Source: Impatiens glandulifera (taxonomy: Eukaryota > Streptophyta > Magnoliopsida > Ericales > Balsaminaceae). Taken from it: a stretch of DNA of 64,000 bases. The translations under genes were made by a program, and so were the position numbers. Of the stretch, positions 22,321-32,590 are shown piece by piece (the first letter of the stretch is position 1; each line of letters starts with the position of its first letter). Under the pieces are notes generated by a model, which ran no database searches, had not been told where the DNA came from, and was given only the letters and a program-made list of their open reading frames with translations. Location of the stretch: contig NC_061869.1 in NCBI RefSeq assembly GCF_907164915.1, forward strand, positions 21,181,125 through 21,245,124. The letters are read 5' to 3'.

Positions 22321-23427
22321 AAAAATTTTACCGTAATCTTTTTCACGGTTTTTTATATTATGACTCGTGCAAATTTACGGGATACATACTAGTACTATGT
22401 AATAACACTTACTAATACATTAAAAAAAATTGTGATATTTAAATAGTATTAAGGCATTTATGATTGATATCATAAAACAATTATTCATTATTGCAGGCAC
22501 TTCATGATTTGTTCTCTTAATAAATTATTTATAATTTTATTTTGGTAATTAATATACTAACTACTTATAAAATTATTATTTGTTTGTTCAAATCAAATAA
22601 TATAAAATAAATGTCTAAAATCAATTATGACTAGTCTCATTATCATAAGACTAATGATTTTTTTATGCGAACTAATTGTTTTTTCATGTTAACAACACTT
22701 ATCTTTTGAAGGATCATACATAGGAGAGGAATTACGATATTATAAGTATCAAAAATATCGTACAGTAAGATCATATCAAAATATCAATTTTTAAGATATA
22801 TCGAAAAAATGTAAGGTATGATACCGATATCAAAATTATTTGTATTGTAAAAATATGAGATTTTTAAATTTTTTGTATATTGAGATATACCAAAATAATA
22901 TTTATTAATTAATATATATATATAATACTTATGAGGAAATAAATTTAATTAAAAAAACATAAATTTTAAAACTGAAATTAAAATATAATTATATTGTATT
23001 ATTATTATTATATATATGTTATATATACCTTAACGATAAGATAAGATTGAACAAATATTCAATCAAATTTTCAATATTTTAGAGCGATGGAAAGGAGTGA
23101 AAGTAAATACTCAATCTTTTCAATTATTGTCAAGGATATTTTTACAATTTCATCCTCAATGGTTTCTAGTGAGTCTGCTTTTAATTTGGGTCAAATGATA
23201 GTTGATATTTTTAGGTGTAATTGAAGTCTTAAAATGGTGGAGGCATTGGTGTCCACAAATGGACTAAAAGTGATGAATTCAATATAAGAAAAGATCTTAC
23301 ATACGATGAACTTGAATTATTCAATTAAAATGAACAAATTTAAAAAATTGAATTTTTTTATTAATTAAGTCTAAATTAACTAATATTTATTATTATTATT
23401 ATTATCTAACATGAATTGTATTATTTG
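22321..23427. repeat. 1.1-kb block with Helitron-like 3' end (copy 2)
   Basis: Same structure as 409-1521. The hairpin-like ACTCGTGCAAATTTACGGG is at 22363-22381 and CATACTAG ends at 22392. It is directly homologous to 62490-63606 in block B. Confidence 0.7.
23108..23287 (+). pseudogene. hAT transposase C-terminal relic (copy 2)
   Basis: Same frame and same stop positions as 1199-1378: 38 codons, TGA, 20 codons, TAA. It contains MVSSESAFNLG and VEALVSTNGLK. Part of the amplified 1.1-kb block. Confidence 0.7.
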
Positions 23428-23833
23428 TATCCGGATTGTCGGGTCGAGAGATATGGTTAATTTGGATATATGTGAGAATAAATGGATATGTAGGTCGGAT
23501 TGTGGATTGACCCGCACATAAAATTAAAACGGTTAAAAATAAAATTAAAAATGCTATAGGTATGGTTCGAACTTGTAACCTAACAAAATAAGGACAACCT
23601 TTTAACCAACTAGGCTAATAACAATTTATATTTTAAATTCAACCCAAAATTTGATAAACGCATGACATTTTAACAATATAAGTTCAACTTTTTAACTAAA
23701 TAATCTATATATATATATATAATGATGCTTAATTTTTAAAATGTCTGGATTGTCGGGTCGAGAGCTATCGTTAATTTGGATATATGTGAGAGTAAATGGA
23801 TACTTGGGTCGGATTGTGGGTTGACCCTCCCAT
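23428..23833. repeat. tRNA-related 310-bp repeat, one unit and a part
   Basis: Diagnostic motifs near 23442 and 23755. The first unit has the tRNA-like part. The second ends at CCCATAAA and enters block copy 3. Confidence 0.85.
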
Positions 23834-24953
23834 AAAAATTTTACCGTAATATTTTTCATGGTATTTTATATTATTACTCGTGCAAATGTACGGGATACAT
23901 ACTAGTACTATGTAATAACACTTACTAATACATTAAAAAAAATTGTGATATTTAAATAGTATTAAAGCATTTATGATTGATGTCATAAAACAATTATTCA
24001 TTATTGCAGGCACTTCATGATTTGTTCTCTTAATAAATCATTTATAATTTTATTTTTGTAATTGATATACTAACTACTTATAAAATTATTATTTGTTTGT
24101 TCAAATCAAATAATATAAAATAAATGTCTAAAATCAATTATGACTAGCCTCATGATCATAAGACTAATGATTTTTTTTATGCGAACTAATTGTTTTTTCA
24201 TGTTAACAGCACTTATCTTTCGTAAGGATCATACATAGGAGAGGAATTACGATATTATAAGTATCAAAAATATCGTACAGTAAGATCATATCAAAATATC
24301 AAATTTTAAGATATATCGAAAAAATGTAAGGTATAATACCGGTATCAAAATTATTTGTATGGTAAAAATATGGGATTTTTAAATTTTTTTGTATATTGAG
24401 ATATACCGAAATAATATTTATTAATTAATATATATATAATACTTATGAGGAAATAAATTTAATATAAATTTAATTAAAAAAAACATAAATTTTAAAACTG
24501 AAATTAAAATATAATATATTGTATTATTATTATTCAATATATGTTATATATACCTTAACGATAAGATTGAACAAATATTCAATCAAATTTTCAATATTTT
24601 AGAGCGATGGAAAGGAATGAAAGTAAGTACTTAATCTTTTCAATTATTGTCAAGGATATTCTTACAATTTCATCCTCAATAGGTTCTAGTGAGTCTGCTT
24701 TTAACTTGGGTCAAATGATAGTTAGTATTTTTAGGTGTAATTGAAGTCTTAAAATGGTGGAGGCATTGGTGTCCACAAATGGACTAAAGGTGATGAATTC
24801 AACATAGGAAAAGATCTTACATACGATGAACTTGAATTGTTCAATTAAAATGAACAAATTAAAAAAAGTGAATTTTTTTATTAATGAAGTCTAAATTAAC
24901 TAATATTTATTATTATTATAATTATTATTATCTAACATGAATTGTATTATTAG
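23834..24953. repeat. 1.1-kb block with Helitron-like 3' end (copy 3)
   Basis: As 22321-23427. CTAG at 23902-23905; hAT relic at 24628-24807. With the preceding repeat units it forms a higher-order period of about 1.5 kb. Confidence 0.7.
24628..24807 (+). pseudogene. hAT transposase C-terminal relic (copy 3)
   Basis: Same layout as 1199-1378, with the shared internal TGA and a final TAG in place of TAA. Confidence 0.7.
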
Positions 24954-25361
24954 AGTCCGGATTGCCGGGTCGAGAGCTGTGGTTAATTTGGTTATATGTG
25001 AGAGTAAATATATACGTAGGTCGGATTGTGGGTTGACCCGCCCATTAATTTAAAAACGGTTAAAAATAAAATTAAAAATGATATAGGTATGGTTCGAACT
25101 TGCAACCTAACAAAACAAGTACAACCTTTTAACAAACTAGGCTAATAACACTTTATATTTTAAATTCAACCCAAAATTTGATAAACGCGTGATATTTTAA
25201 CAATATAAATTCAACTTTTTAACTAACTAATCTATATATATATAATGATGCTTAATTTTTAAAGTGTCCGGATTGCCGGGTTGAGAGCTGTGGTTAATTT
25301 GGATATATGTGAGAGTAAATGGATACTTGGGTCGGATTGTGGGTTCACCCGTCCATAAAAA
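24954..25361. repeat. tRNA-related 310-bp repeat, one unit and a part
   Basis: Diagnostic motifs near 24968 and 25280. It ends at a variant junction (GTCCATAAA) into a truncated block. Confidence 0.85.
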
Positions 25362-25465
25362 TGTTACCGTAATATTTTTCACGGTTTTTTATATTATTAC
25401 TCGTGCAAATGTATGGGATACATACTAGTACTATGTAATAACACATACTAATACATTAAAAAAAA
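25362..25465. repeat. Truncated 1.1-kb block: Helitron-like end only
   Basis: Counterpart of 2234-2343, with CTAG at 25425-25428, broken off before the LINE fragment. Confidence 0.65.
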
Positions 25466-26071
25466 TTGGATATATGTGAGAGTAAATGGATCCCGGACGC
25501 GAGCTGTCTTCTATGCAGACGAAATGAAGAAACCATAGATCACCTATTCGGGAGCTGCTGTATTGCTTCGGAACTTTGGGACAAATTATATAAAAGCCTA
25601 GAGCTGATCAGTTTCCCGAGCGAATGGAATGAAATCAATGAAGCGACACTACTCAAAGCCAGGTGAAATAGATTTGCAACAAGCGTGTTCAAGTGCGACT
25701 TTGGAGCAATGGTGTATAATATTTGGCAAGAACGGAATGCAAGGGTATATGGCAGAACACACAGGAGCGTTGAAGAGTTATGGAAAGATATTGTATCATA
25801 TTGTAGTGCCCTCACGGAAATATGGGGAAGAAATCCAAGCACGGAGCAAAACTGGAATATCTATAGGAACTGAAATTTACTGTTTTTTTAACTCACTAGA
25901 TTTGAAAGCATTGTAATCAGATAATTCATTTACGTTTTTATCTTTTTAGCTTTTATTCAAAATGTTACGGCTTCAAAATCATTATAGGCCTGTCTAGAAT
26001 GATCTCTTAAACTCGTGGTTTTTTCCCCATTTTTGGGAATTTTTAATGAAATTACGCTAAGTCGTTTTTCT
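25466..26071 (+). pseudogene. LINE ORF2 C-terminus and 3' end (block A copy)
   Basis: Duplicate of 2344-2957. The zinc-binding pattern CLLC..NEET.DHLF…ELW is kept in 25466-25666. A TGA then stops the frame where copy 0 has GGG. The remainder (IWQERNARV… to NWNIYRN) is open at 25685-25873. The N-terminal MDICESKWI again comes from the tandem repeat. The 3' tail ends TTTAATGAAATTACGCTAAG and an A-run near 26071. Confidence 0.8.
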
Positions 26072-27278
26072 AAAAAAAAAATACTATACACTTATATTTA
26101 TTCTTGATAATTTCAGTTTTTATATTTAATTTTTAACATTTTCTATTTTTTTAAAAATGTTAGATTTAAAAAAAGAATGTTTTATTTTATGATAAATAAC
26201 TTTAATTTTTAATTTTGTGTAACGTTTATTTAGTAACTATATTAATTTTTTTTTTTAATTTTTTATGTTTTTTCAGATATTAAATGTATAATATCGATAA
26301 CGTACCGAATTTAATGTATACCAAAATTCAGGTAAAATAATGTATAATAAATGAAAGTATATATCGTACTGACATACCCTTAATCACACCCTTTAATACT
26401 TTGAAACAAGTTATTTACACTTTGAACAAGTTATTTACATTTTATGAGAAGGCATACATGTTGTGTTTAAGTAAGTAATGTATGCATCATAAAGTTTGAT
26501 TCAAGTTATATATTGGGATTATTAGGTTTTAAGTAGAATTTCAGATCCAATCTCGTGATCTATATGCTAAATTGATAAGATTGTTAATGCATATTGTTAT
26601 TAGAAAATCAATGTTAATGTGTGCACTAGTTCAGCCCTATTGATACGGAAGGAGATAAGAGCCTCACGTGTTGTTCATTGGTTCACCCAAGCTCGGTTAT
26701 ACCTTCTTACCTTCTACTCCTTAAACGAATGAACAAGGGTAACACTTATTATTATTGTTTAATTGAAAAGATGGTAATCTCAAGTAACTTACAATCTTTT
26801 TTAAAAAAAAAATGATTATACATGTATTTTACGACTACTTCAAGTAATTGTGTTGAGTCCCACTTTTAATTCATCTGGCATCGTCACAAAGTTTTGACTT
26901 ATTAAATAGGTCATATAATATTAAAAGAGAAAATATTCAAAATATTGCAATTTTCCTTAATTACCTTTTGATTATATATTATTTTATTTCATAAATAGTT
27001 AATATAATTTTTAAAATTTTAACACCATAATTAAACTATTTAATTATATATTATTTATTTTATAAATAAATAATATTCTTGTAAAATCTTAATTGTATAA
27101 TTAAACCCATTAAATAATATATATTATTTTATTTTATAAATAAATAATATATTTATTATTAAAAATATCTAATATATTAAATTTTTAATAAATCACAAAA
27201 ATTTCAATGTTTAAAATTTTAATAAATCACGAATAATATATTAAAATAAAAAAAGAACGCTCTCATCTAATTAATTAG

Positions 27279-27319
<41 letters not shown>

Positions 27320-27339
27320 TTAGTTTAAAAGTTGAACTT
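26072..27339. other. AT-rich non-coding DNA homologous to 2958-4638
   Basis: No gene is seen. It is collinear with copy 0, except that the 393-bp duplication of copy 0 is absent and the (AT)n at 27280-27315 has a different length. Confidence 0.6.
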
Positions 27340-27557
27340 ATATTGTTAAAATGTCTCATGTTCATCTAATTTGGTGTTGAATTTCTATATTTGTTTTTGA
27401 TAGGCTGCGAGTTCCAAACATACATATAACATTTTTAATTTTATTTTAAACCGTTTTAAGTTTATGTGCGGGTCAACCCACAATCCGACACAAGTATTCA
27501 TTTACTCTCACATATATATTCAAATTAACCACAACTCTCGACTCGGCAATCCGGACA
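27340..27557 (-). repeat. Single inverted copy of the 310-bp unit (block A)
   Basis: Counterpart of 4639-4900. The end near 27557 differs: the TATATATAATGATG side is replaced by a (GC)n run (GTGCGCGCGCGC). The A box is missing here too. Confidence 0.7.
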
Positions 27558-27700
27558 TGTGTATGTGCGCGCGCGCAAATACATTTCTCTTTTAATATCT
27601 TATTTGATGATATGGTGACTATAAAATTTTAATAATAACAACTTCAATTCATTTAATGGGGTTTTATTCACTAGATCATTATAAATTATCACATTTGTTA

Positions 27701-28234
27701 GACTATCTACAACAGGGTATCAAATTTTTTCATTCAATACCCTGCCACGTCAGCTTAACACCTATTTTAACACCCACTTTTGAGCATATCCTACAGCAGA
27801 GTGTAATTCAAGGTATCAAAATTACTTTTTCACTTTCTCTCACTTCTACATCATTTATACAAAATTTCATTTTTTTAACCATAAACAAGGATGATAATAT
27901 GGTGGAAATTTTCAGAAATTTTTTGGTGTCCAAATGACACAAACCAAGTCTCTATTTATAGATCTCGAAAAATAAAAAATAATGATATATATATATATAT
28001 ATATATATATTGATCAATTATTATGCAAAAGTGTATTTAAAAAAGAAAACAAAAACAAAAAAGTAACCACCAGCGCTGCCACTTGGCACGTTGTGATTGG
28101 GCCACATCAAATTTGGTCCCGTATCAAAATTTGATACCCATATTTTAACACTTAATTTTGATACTCTGCTGCACCATCTGATATTATTTTAACACTCATT
28201 TGATACCTTATTTAACACCCTGTTGTGGATAGTC
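27701..28234. mobile_element. 534-bp MITE, PIF/Harbinger-like, TTA target duplication
   Basis: Inserted relative to the copy 0 empty site near 5028-5031. Ends are GACTATCTACAACAGGGTAT and, on the opposite strand, GACTATCCACAACAGGGTGT. TTA is duplicated at 27698-27700 and 28235-28237; the empty site has one TTA. Subterminal sequences repeat TTTGATACC and TTTTAACAC. A 3-bp TTA (TWA) duplication fits the PIF/Harbinger superfamily. The 93-residue open frame at 27656-27937 starts outside the element and is not a transposase. Confidence 0.85.
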
Positions 28235-28292
28235 TTAATAATGAATTATTTGGACATATTATTTAGTATCCATTAAATATTAAATAAGGATG

Positions 28293-28378
28293 TGTTAGAT
28301 TATAATATAATATTGATGTTATCATAATTTATAATATTGTGATAATATCTTACAAATATATTATATTATACTCTAACA
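28293..28378 (-). repeat. Truncated LTR-like end with polypurine tract (block A)
   Basis: Counterpart of 5094-5169. The right edge is TCTAACA, followed by CCCCACTCAAACTC; the minus strand thus shows a purine-rich tract before TGTTAGA. It matches the end of 30890-30955. Confidence 0.45.
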
Positions 28379-28519
28379 TCCCCACTCAAACTCATGATGT
28401 AATAACAATAAGCATTGAGAGTTTGACAGTCAGAAAACGAAAGCGCGGATGATAAGAAGTTACACATCATTCTTAATCTTCTTCTCTTCTTTTTCTTCTA
28501 TTTTTTGCTCAATTCATTG

Positions 28520-28924
28520 ACCATCCACCAAAAAACAGTTCTTATTCGATTCAGACCAACCTAAATTAACAACCAAACTAAAACCAATCAAACCAAGTTT
28601 CACAAACTCCTCCAAAAAAACAAACTGAAATCAACAACCCACAATAACCAAACCAAACTTTACAAACTTAGGAAAAACCTAAACCAAATTAAACTCACTA
28701 TTTTCAACAATAACCAAAACCAAACTAAGTTTCACAAACATAGGGAAACACCAAACCAAATTCAACTCTCTATACTCCATAAAACAACCAAAACCAATCA
28801 AACAAAGACTAATCAAAGAAAGATCAATCAAACCAAACTTTATAAACTTAGGAAAAACCCAAACCAAATTCAACTCACTATTTTCAACAACAACCACAAC
28901 CTAACCAATCAAACCCAATTTCAC
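28520..28924. repeat. Low-complexity (ACCAAACCAATCAA)-rich tract
   Basis: Same tract as 5320-5863 without the 119-bp duplication. It is interrupted by the LINE at 28925-30309 and resumes at 30310-30430. Confidence 0.7.
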
Positions 28925-30309
28925 GTATTGAAGACTATGAGTTTGTAGTGGTTGGAAACTTCATTGGGAAAAATAGAGTATCATTCCCAACTACTAAAGA
29001 TGCTCTAATTAAATAGTGGGGAGAAAAGGGGCTTGAAAAAGTTTCTGTAAATATACATGATCTCTACTTCCTGCAGTTCAAAATGGCTCAAATCTAAAAG
29101 AAATCTTGGAGAAAAGGGCATACTTACATAGGATCAAATTGCATGAAGATGGAAAAGTGGTCAGAAAAGATGAATCTACGAAGCAAACCAAAAGAAATAG
29201 CCCATATTTAGTTCAAGCTTTGGAACATTTCAGCCCACATGTACAATGCTGAAGCAATTACTCATTTTGCAAGTACAATTGGGAAACCATTATATATGGA
29301 CCCAATAACTGAAGGAGGAGAGCACTTGTCATTTTCTAGAATTAGCATTGAAGTGCATTCTAGGAGTATTCTGCCAATGAAAATGTCAGTTGTTGATAAA
29401 AAATGAAAGCACAATGTCATGGAGATCTCTTATGAATGGAAACCAAAGAAATGTGCTTTCTATAATATTTTCCAGCACAATAAATGTGATAAAGCTAAAG
29501 AAGAAGAGCAGAAAAACCAGAAAAGTCAGGAAGCATAAATTAAAAAGAAGGAAACAAAGGAGGCCAAACTCAAAGTTCAAACAGTTGTAGAAGAAAACAA
29601 GAAGGATTCTAGGAAAAAGGAAAATAGTGAAGGAAAAAAGGTAAAAGTAATCAAGGTGAAGATGAAATGGTAAAAAGAATCAAGGTGAAGAGGAAAAGAA
29701 AATTTTCTGTAATGCGAAGAATAATGATAGAAATGGAAAATGAACCTTAAGTTGTTGTTGAGGAAACTCAAGAGGAAGACACCCAAAATTTCAAAGCTGA
29801 AACATATAATTCAAAAGCGGATAAAGAAGATTCTAAAAACGATGTGGAGTCTGAAGCTGAAGCTAAAGATAAAGAAACAAAAACACAGAAATTCAAGTTG
29901 AAGATAACAAAAGTAAAAAACCTGAAACTCTCAGAAACAATTCTTCTTATCAAATCAGAACGGGCTCGTGCAAAGAGAGAATTCAAAATGAGAAACAATA
30001 ATACTCATCATCCTCTTCAATACAATCTCCTTATATCGTCAAAGAAAGAAGAAGAGGAAGAGGAAGAAGGTATCTCAATGATGATAGATGGAATGCGAAA
30101 ATCCTAGGCTGGGATAGTTAGGTTTGAATGTAGTCTTTTCTATTTGTAATCTCTATTTTTTTAGAATGTATAAATGCTACTAATCAGTTTTTTTTAGGGT
30201 CTTTTGATTTTCATCCTTAATCATAGCTAGGGTTTGTCTAACTTTGATTTATGTCGTTCCATTTTTAGGATTTTAATGAAATGGTTTTAACCGTTTTCCA
30301 AAAAAAACA
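28925..30309 (+). mobile_element. LINE with ORF1 relic joined to 3' tail, ORF2 deleted
   Basis: Flanked by AATTTCAC at 28917-28924 and 30310-30317 (target duplication). The ORF1 relic shows DUF4283-like VGNFIGKNRVSFPT (near 28948), NAEAITHFASTIGKPL (near 29245) and a Lys/Glu-rich acidic-basic tail up to 30060. It ends in DGMRKS. In another frame this region reads AKILGW, the usual beginning of LINE ORF2 (…ILGWNVRGLN). Immediately after that the 3' untranslated tail begins (30110 onward), ending TTTAATGAAATGGTTTTAAC, CGTTTTCC and an A-run. The whole endonuclease-RT ORF is therefore missing. Stops and frameshifts also break ORF1. Confidence 0.8.
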
Positions 30310-30766
30310 AATTTCACAAGCATAGGGAAACACCAAAATAAATTCAACTCCATATACTCAACAAAACAACCAAAACCAATCAAACAAAGACTAATCAAAC
30401 AAAGACCAATCAAACCAAGCTTCAAAAACTCACTTCCGATTTCCTCTCCTCCAAGACTAATAATAAAATCAACATTCTTCTAAACTAGCTAATTCAACCA
30501 AACCAACATTCAATCCGTCCAAGTTACCCTTCTCACTTAAGAACAAAACAATCAAACTCATTTCCACCAAGATACCAAAATCCAAATCTAACTAGACGAA
30601 AACAAATCCACTCAAATGAAATCCAAAACTCGAGATAAGATGCTTAAGACCACCGACAAAAAATAATATTAATAATAAATGATTAGAGCCCTCCATCAAT
30701 GGCTAAGGTAGCCATTGATGGAGGCAACAGAAGACTATCACTTGATTGACTCAAGAACGATAACAA
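30310..30766. other. Internal part of a degraded LTR element
   Basis: The ACCAAACC-rich tract continues to about 30430, then unique AT-rich DNA. A perfect 16-bp inverted repeat with a 3-nt loop lies at 30690-30724. It is bounded on the right by a primer-binding site, so it is probably the leader region of the element whose LTRs are at 28293 and 30780. Confidence 0.45.
30690..30724. repeat. Perfect 16-bp palindromic hairpin
   Basis: CCTCCATCAATGGCTA, AGG, then its exact reverse complement TAGCCATTGATGGAGG. It lies 43 bp inside the primer-binding site. Confidence 0.85.
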
Positions 30767-30779
30767 GGCTCTGATATCA
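30767..30779 (-). promoter_or_regulatory. Primer-binding site (tRNA-iMet type) of a second LTR element
   Basis: Plus-strand GGCTCTGATATCA is the complement of TGGTATCAGAGCC with one change. It directly abuts TGTTAAAC, the end of the LTR. Confidence 0.75.
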
Positions 30780-30955
30780 TGTTAAACTAAAGAGAAAAAT
30801 ATTGTATTGAATTGTTATACATGGTTACATAAATTATGTCTATTATATAGACATTAAAATTGACATATAAGAAATTAAATAATATAATATTGATATTATC
30901 ATAATTTATAATATTGTGATAATATATTACAGATAAATTATATTATACTTTAAAA
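30780..30955 (-). repeat. Short 5' LTR of a second, gene-poor LTR element
   Basis: About 176 bp starting TGTTAAAC next to the primer-binding site. Its right part (AATATTGATATTATCATAAT…) matches 28300-28378 and 5100-5169. Between this LTR and 28378 no copia gene is present, only low-complexity DNA and the nested LINE. The element was either non-autonomous or has lost its genes. Confidence 0.5.
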
Positions 30956-31049
30956 AGATGAAATATCATATCACAAAACTATCAAGTCAAATATAAAATT
31001 AGTATCTAACACTCATAAATATAAAAACAAACTCCAAGACATTCTCCAA

Positions 31050-31430
31050 TGCATTTGAGACCCTTAGCTCTTCACTTGAGAAGAATAAGTTCTCGCTCGA
31101 CTCAGATAATGATGACTCTCACTTTAGGGCCTAAGCTTAAACTTTGTCAATGGATCTATAATCATGTCATTATATACCTTCTTAATTTCACTTATAGTGA
31201 TGATGTGTCCTATAATCTGACATTTCTTCATAATGTGTATATATTTGGAGTTCGAAGTCGGTTCCTTTGTATAGACTATGACATCATTGTTTTCAAAATA
31301 GATGTCAATAGATACTGAAATGTTAGGAACAACACAATATTCATCAAGAAATTTTCTCGTCCGTACGGTCTCATTTATTGCTACACTAGCAGCATGTACT
31401 AAGTCTCTGTTGTAGAATTTAATTTATATT
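31050..31430 (-). pseudogene. copia RNase H relic (minus strand)
   Basis: In mixed minus-strand frames one reads STTET, KFLDEYCVVPNISV, SIDIYFENNDVIVYTKEPTS, KKVYNDMIIDPLTK. These match the copia RNase H end of the family with motifs STTEAEY, RKFLDELGVVP, CDNNGAI and DPLTKPL. Frameshifts and stops are frequent, and the CDNN catalytic motif has become F-E-N-N. The 89-residue plus-strand frame at 31049-31318 is the shadow of this relic. Confidence 0.6.
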
Positions 31431-31869
31431 ACATGGGACTCTTTCAGCTCATAGTTTCTCTATTAAGGATGAAGAGATAACACAATTTGAGACTTTAATT
31501 CTAAAAGTTTGCATCAATATAGTCTTATACGATCAAATTTCCATATCTCCATATATTAAGATATCATTATTGTTTTTTTTTCAAGTACTTCATGATATTC
31601 TTATATGTGCTCCACTATGTTTCTTCGGAAAATTGATTGTTATATGTGACAAGTTTTCAAAATTTCTACATCTAGAAACCATTGTATACATGATAAATTC
31701 AACAACATAAGCTATGAAATCTTGTTTAAATCGGATTTCATAAAAAATCAAATCATCATTTGATTATAACAAATCCCCAAATTATTAAAATTTGAATAAA
31801 ATTAATTTTTTTTACATAATTAATTTTAAAAGATACTTGGTACTAGTTGTGTTTTTTATTTGGGTTTAA

Positions 31870-32270
31870 TGCAATTTTGTGGAGTTCAAAGAAACAAGCG
31901 ATAATCTCGCTATCATGTTGTGAAGCTTAATATGTCGTGATGACAACATGCGTTTGTTAAGCAATCTAGATAAGAAGAATGTTGAAGGAGATACGTTTGT
32001 CAGAGAATGAAGCATCATAATTTTTGTCGACAACAAGTTTGCTCAAGCTCTAGCTCTAACAAGGAATCATGTTATTCATGATTGAAGTAAACACGTCGAT
32101 ACATGTTATCACTTCATCCAAGAGAGTATTATGAAAAGGTAGATCAAACTTGAATATGTGAAATATGTTGATCACGTTGTAGATATTTTTATGAAGCCTC
32201 TTGGAGTAAAGGTTTTCAATAGAATGAGTAGTATGTTTGTAATCACGAAGAAAATTATTTTTATAGGGGA
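31870..32270 (+). pseudogene. copia RNase H relic and polypurine tract (plus strand)
   Basis: The plus strand reads SKKQAIISLSCCEA, then IFVDNKFAQALA and HVDTCYHFIQESI, then LEYVKYVDHVVDIFMKPLGVKVF. These are the last motifs of a Tnt1-like copia polyprotein (CEAEY, VDNKSAIALA, KHIDTRYHFIRE, ADIFTKPL). At least four stops interrupt it. A purine tract (ATAGGGGAG, 32262-32270) precedes the LTR start at 32272. Confidence 0.75.
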
Positions 32271-32271
32271 G

Positions 32272-32590
32272 TGTTGAAAATAAAATTAATTAAGAAATCA
32301 AAGAGTCATCTGAAAGTTTTCCTCATCGGTATTATATTAGAGTTATTATATTTATGTTTAATAGTAGAGTTATTATATTTATGTTTAATAGGTTTCTTAT
32401 TAAGCGTTAATTCTAAAAGTTTATGAGTAAAGAAGGTTTTAAAAATTTAAGAGTTATTTGTCCTATTATAAATAGAATAGTTGTACGTGAAGAAATATAA
32501 GGAAAATGAAATAAAATCTCCTACCCTTTTGAATTTTATTATTTTGAATCTGTGAGAGTATACGTCGATTGTCCATCAACGTTTCCAATA
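32272..32590 (+). repeat. copia 3' LTR (plus-strand element)
   Basis: Begins TGTTGAAAATAAAATTAA after the purine tract. It contains a 26-bp tandem duplication (AGAGTTATTATATTTATG…, near 32339 and 32366) and a TATAAATAGA box near 32474. The right boundary is uncertain because the 5' LTR is not in the window. Confidence 0.5.

Noticed and set aside
30020..30107. Glu-rich peptide EEEEEEEG as a separate gene
   Set aside because: It belongs to the charged tail of the LINE ORF1 relic.
31049..31318. Plus-strand ORF of 89 residues
   Set aside because: It is the antisense shadow of the copia RNase H relic; no independent motif.
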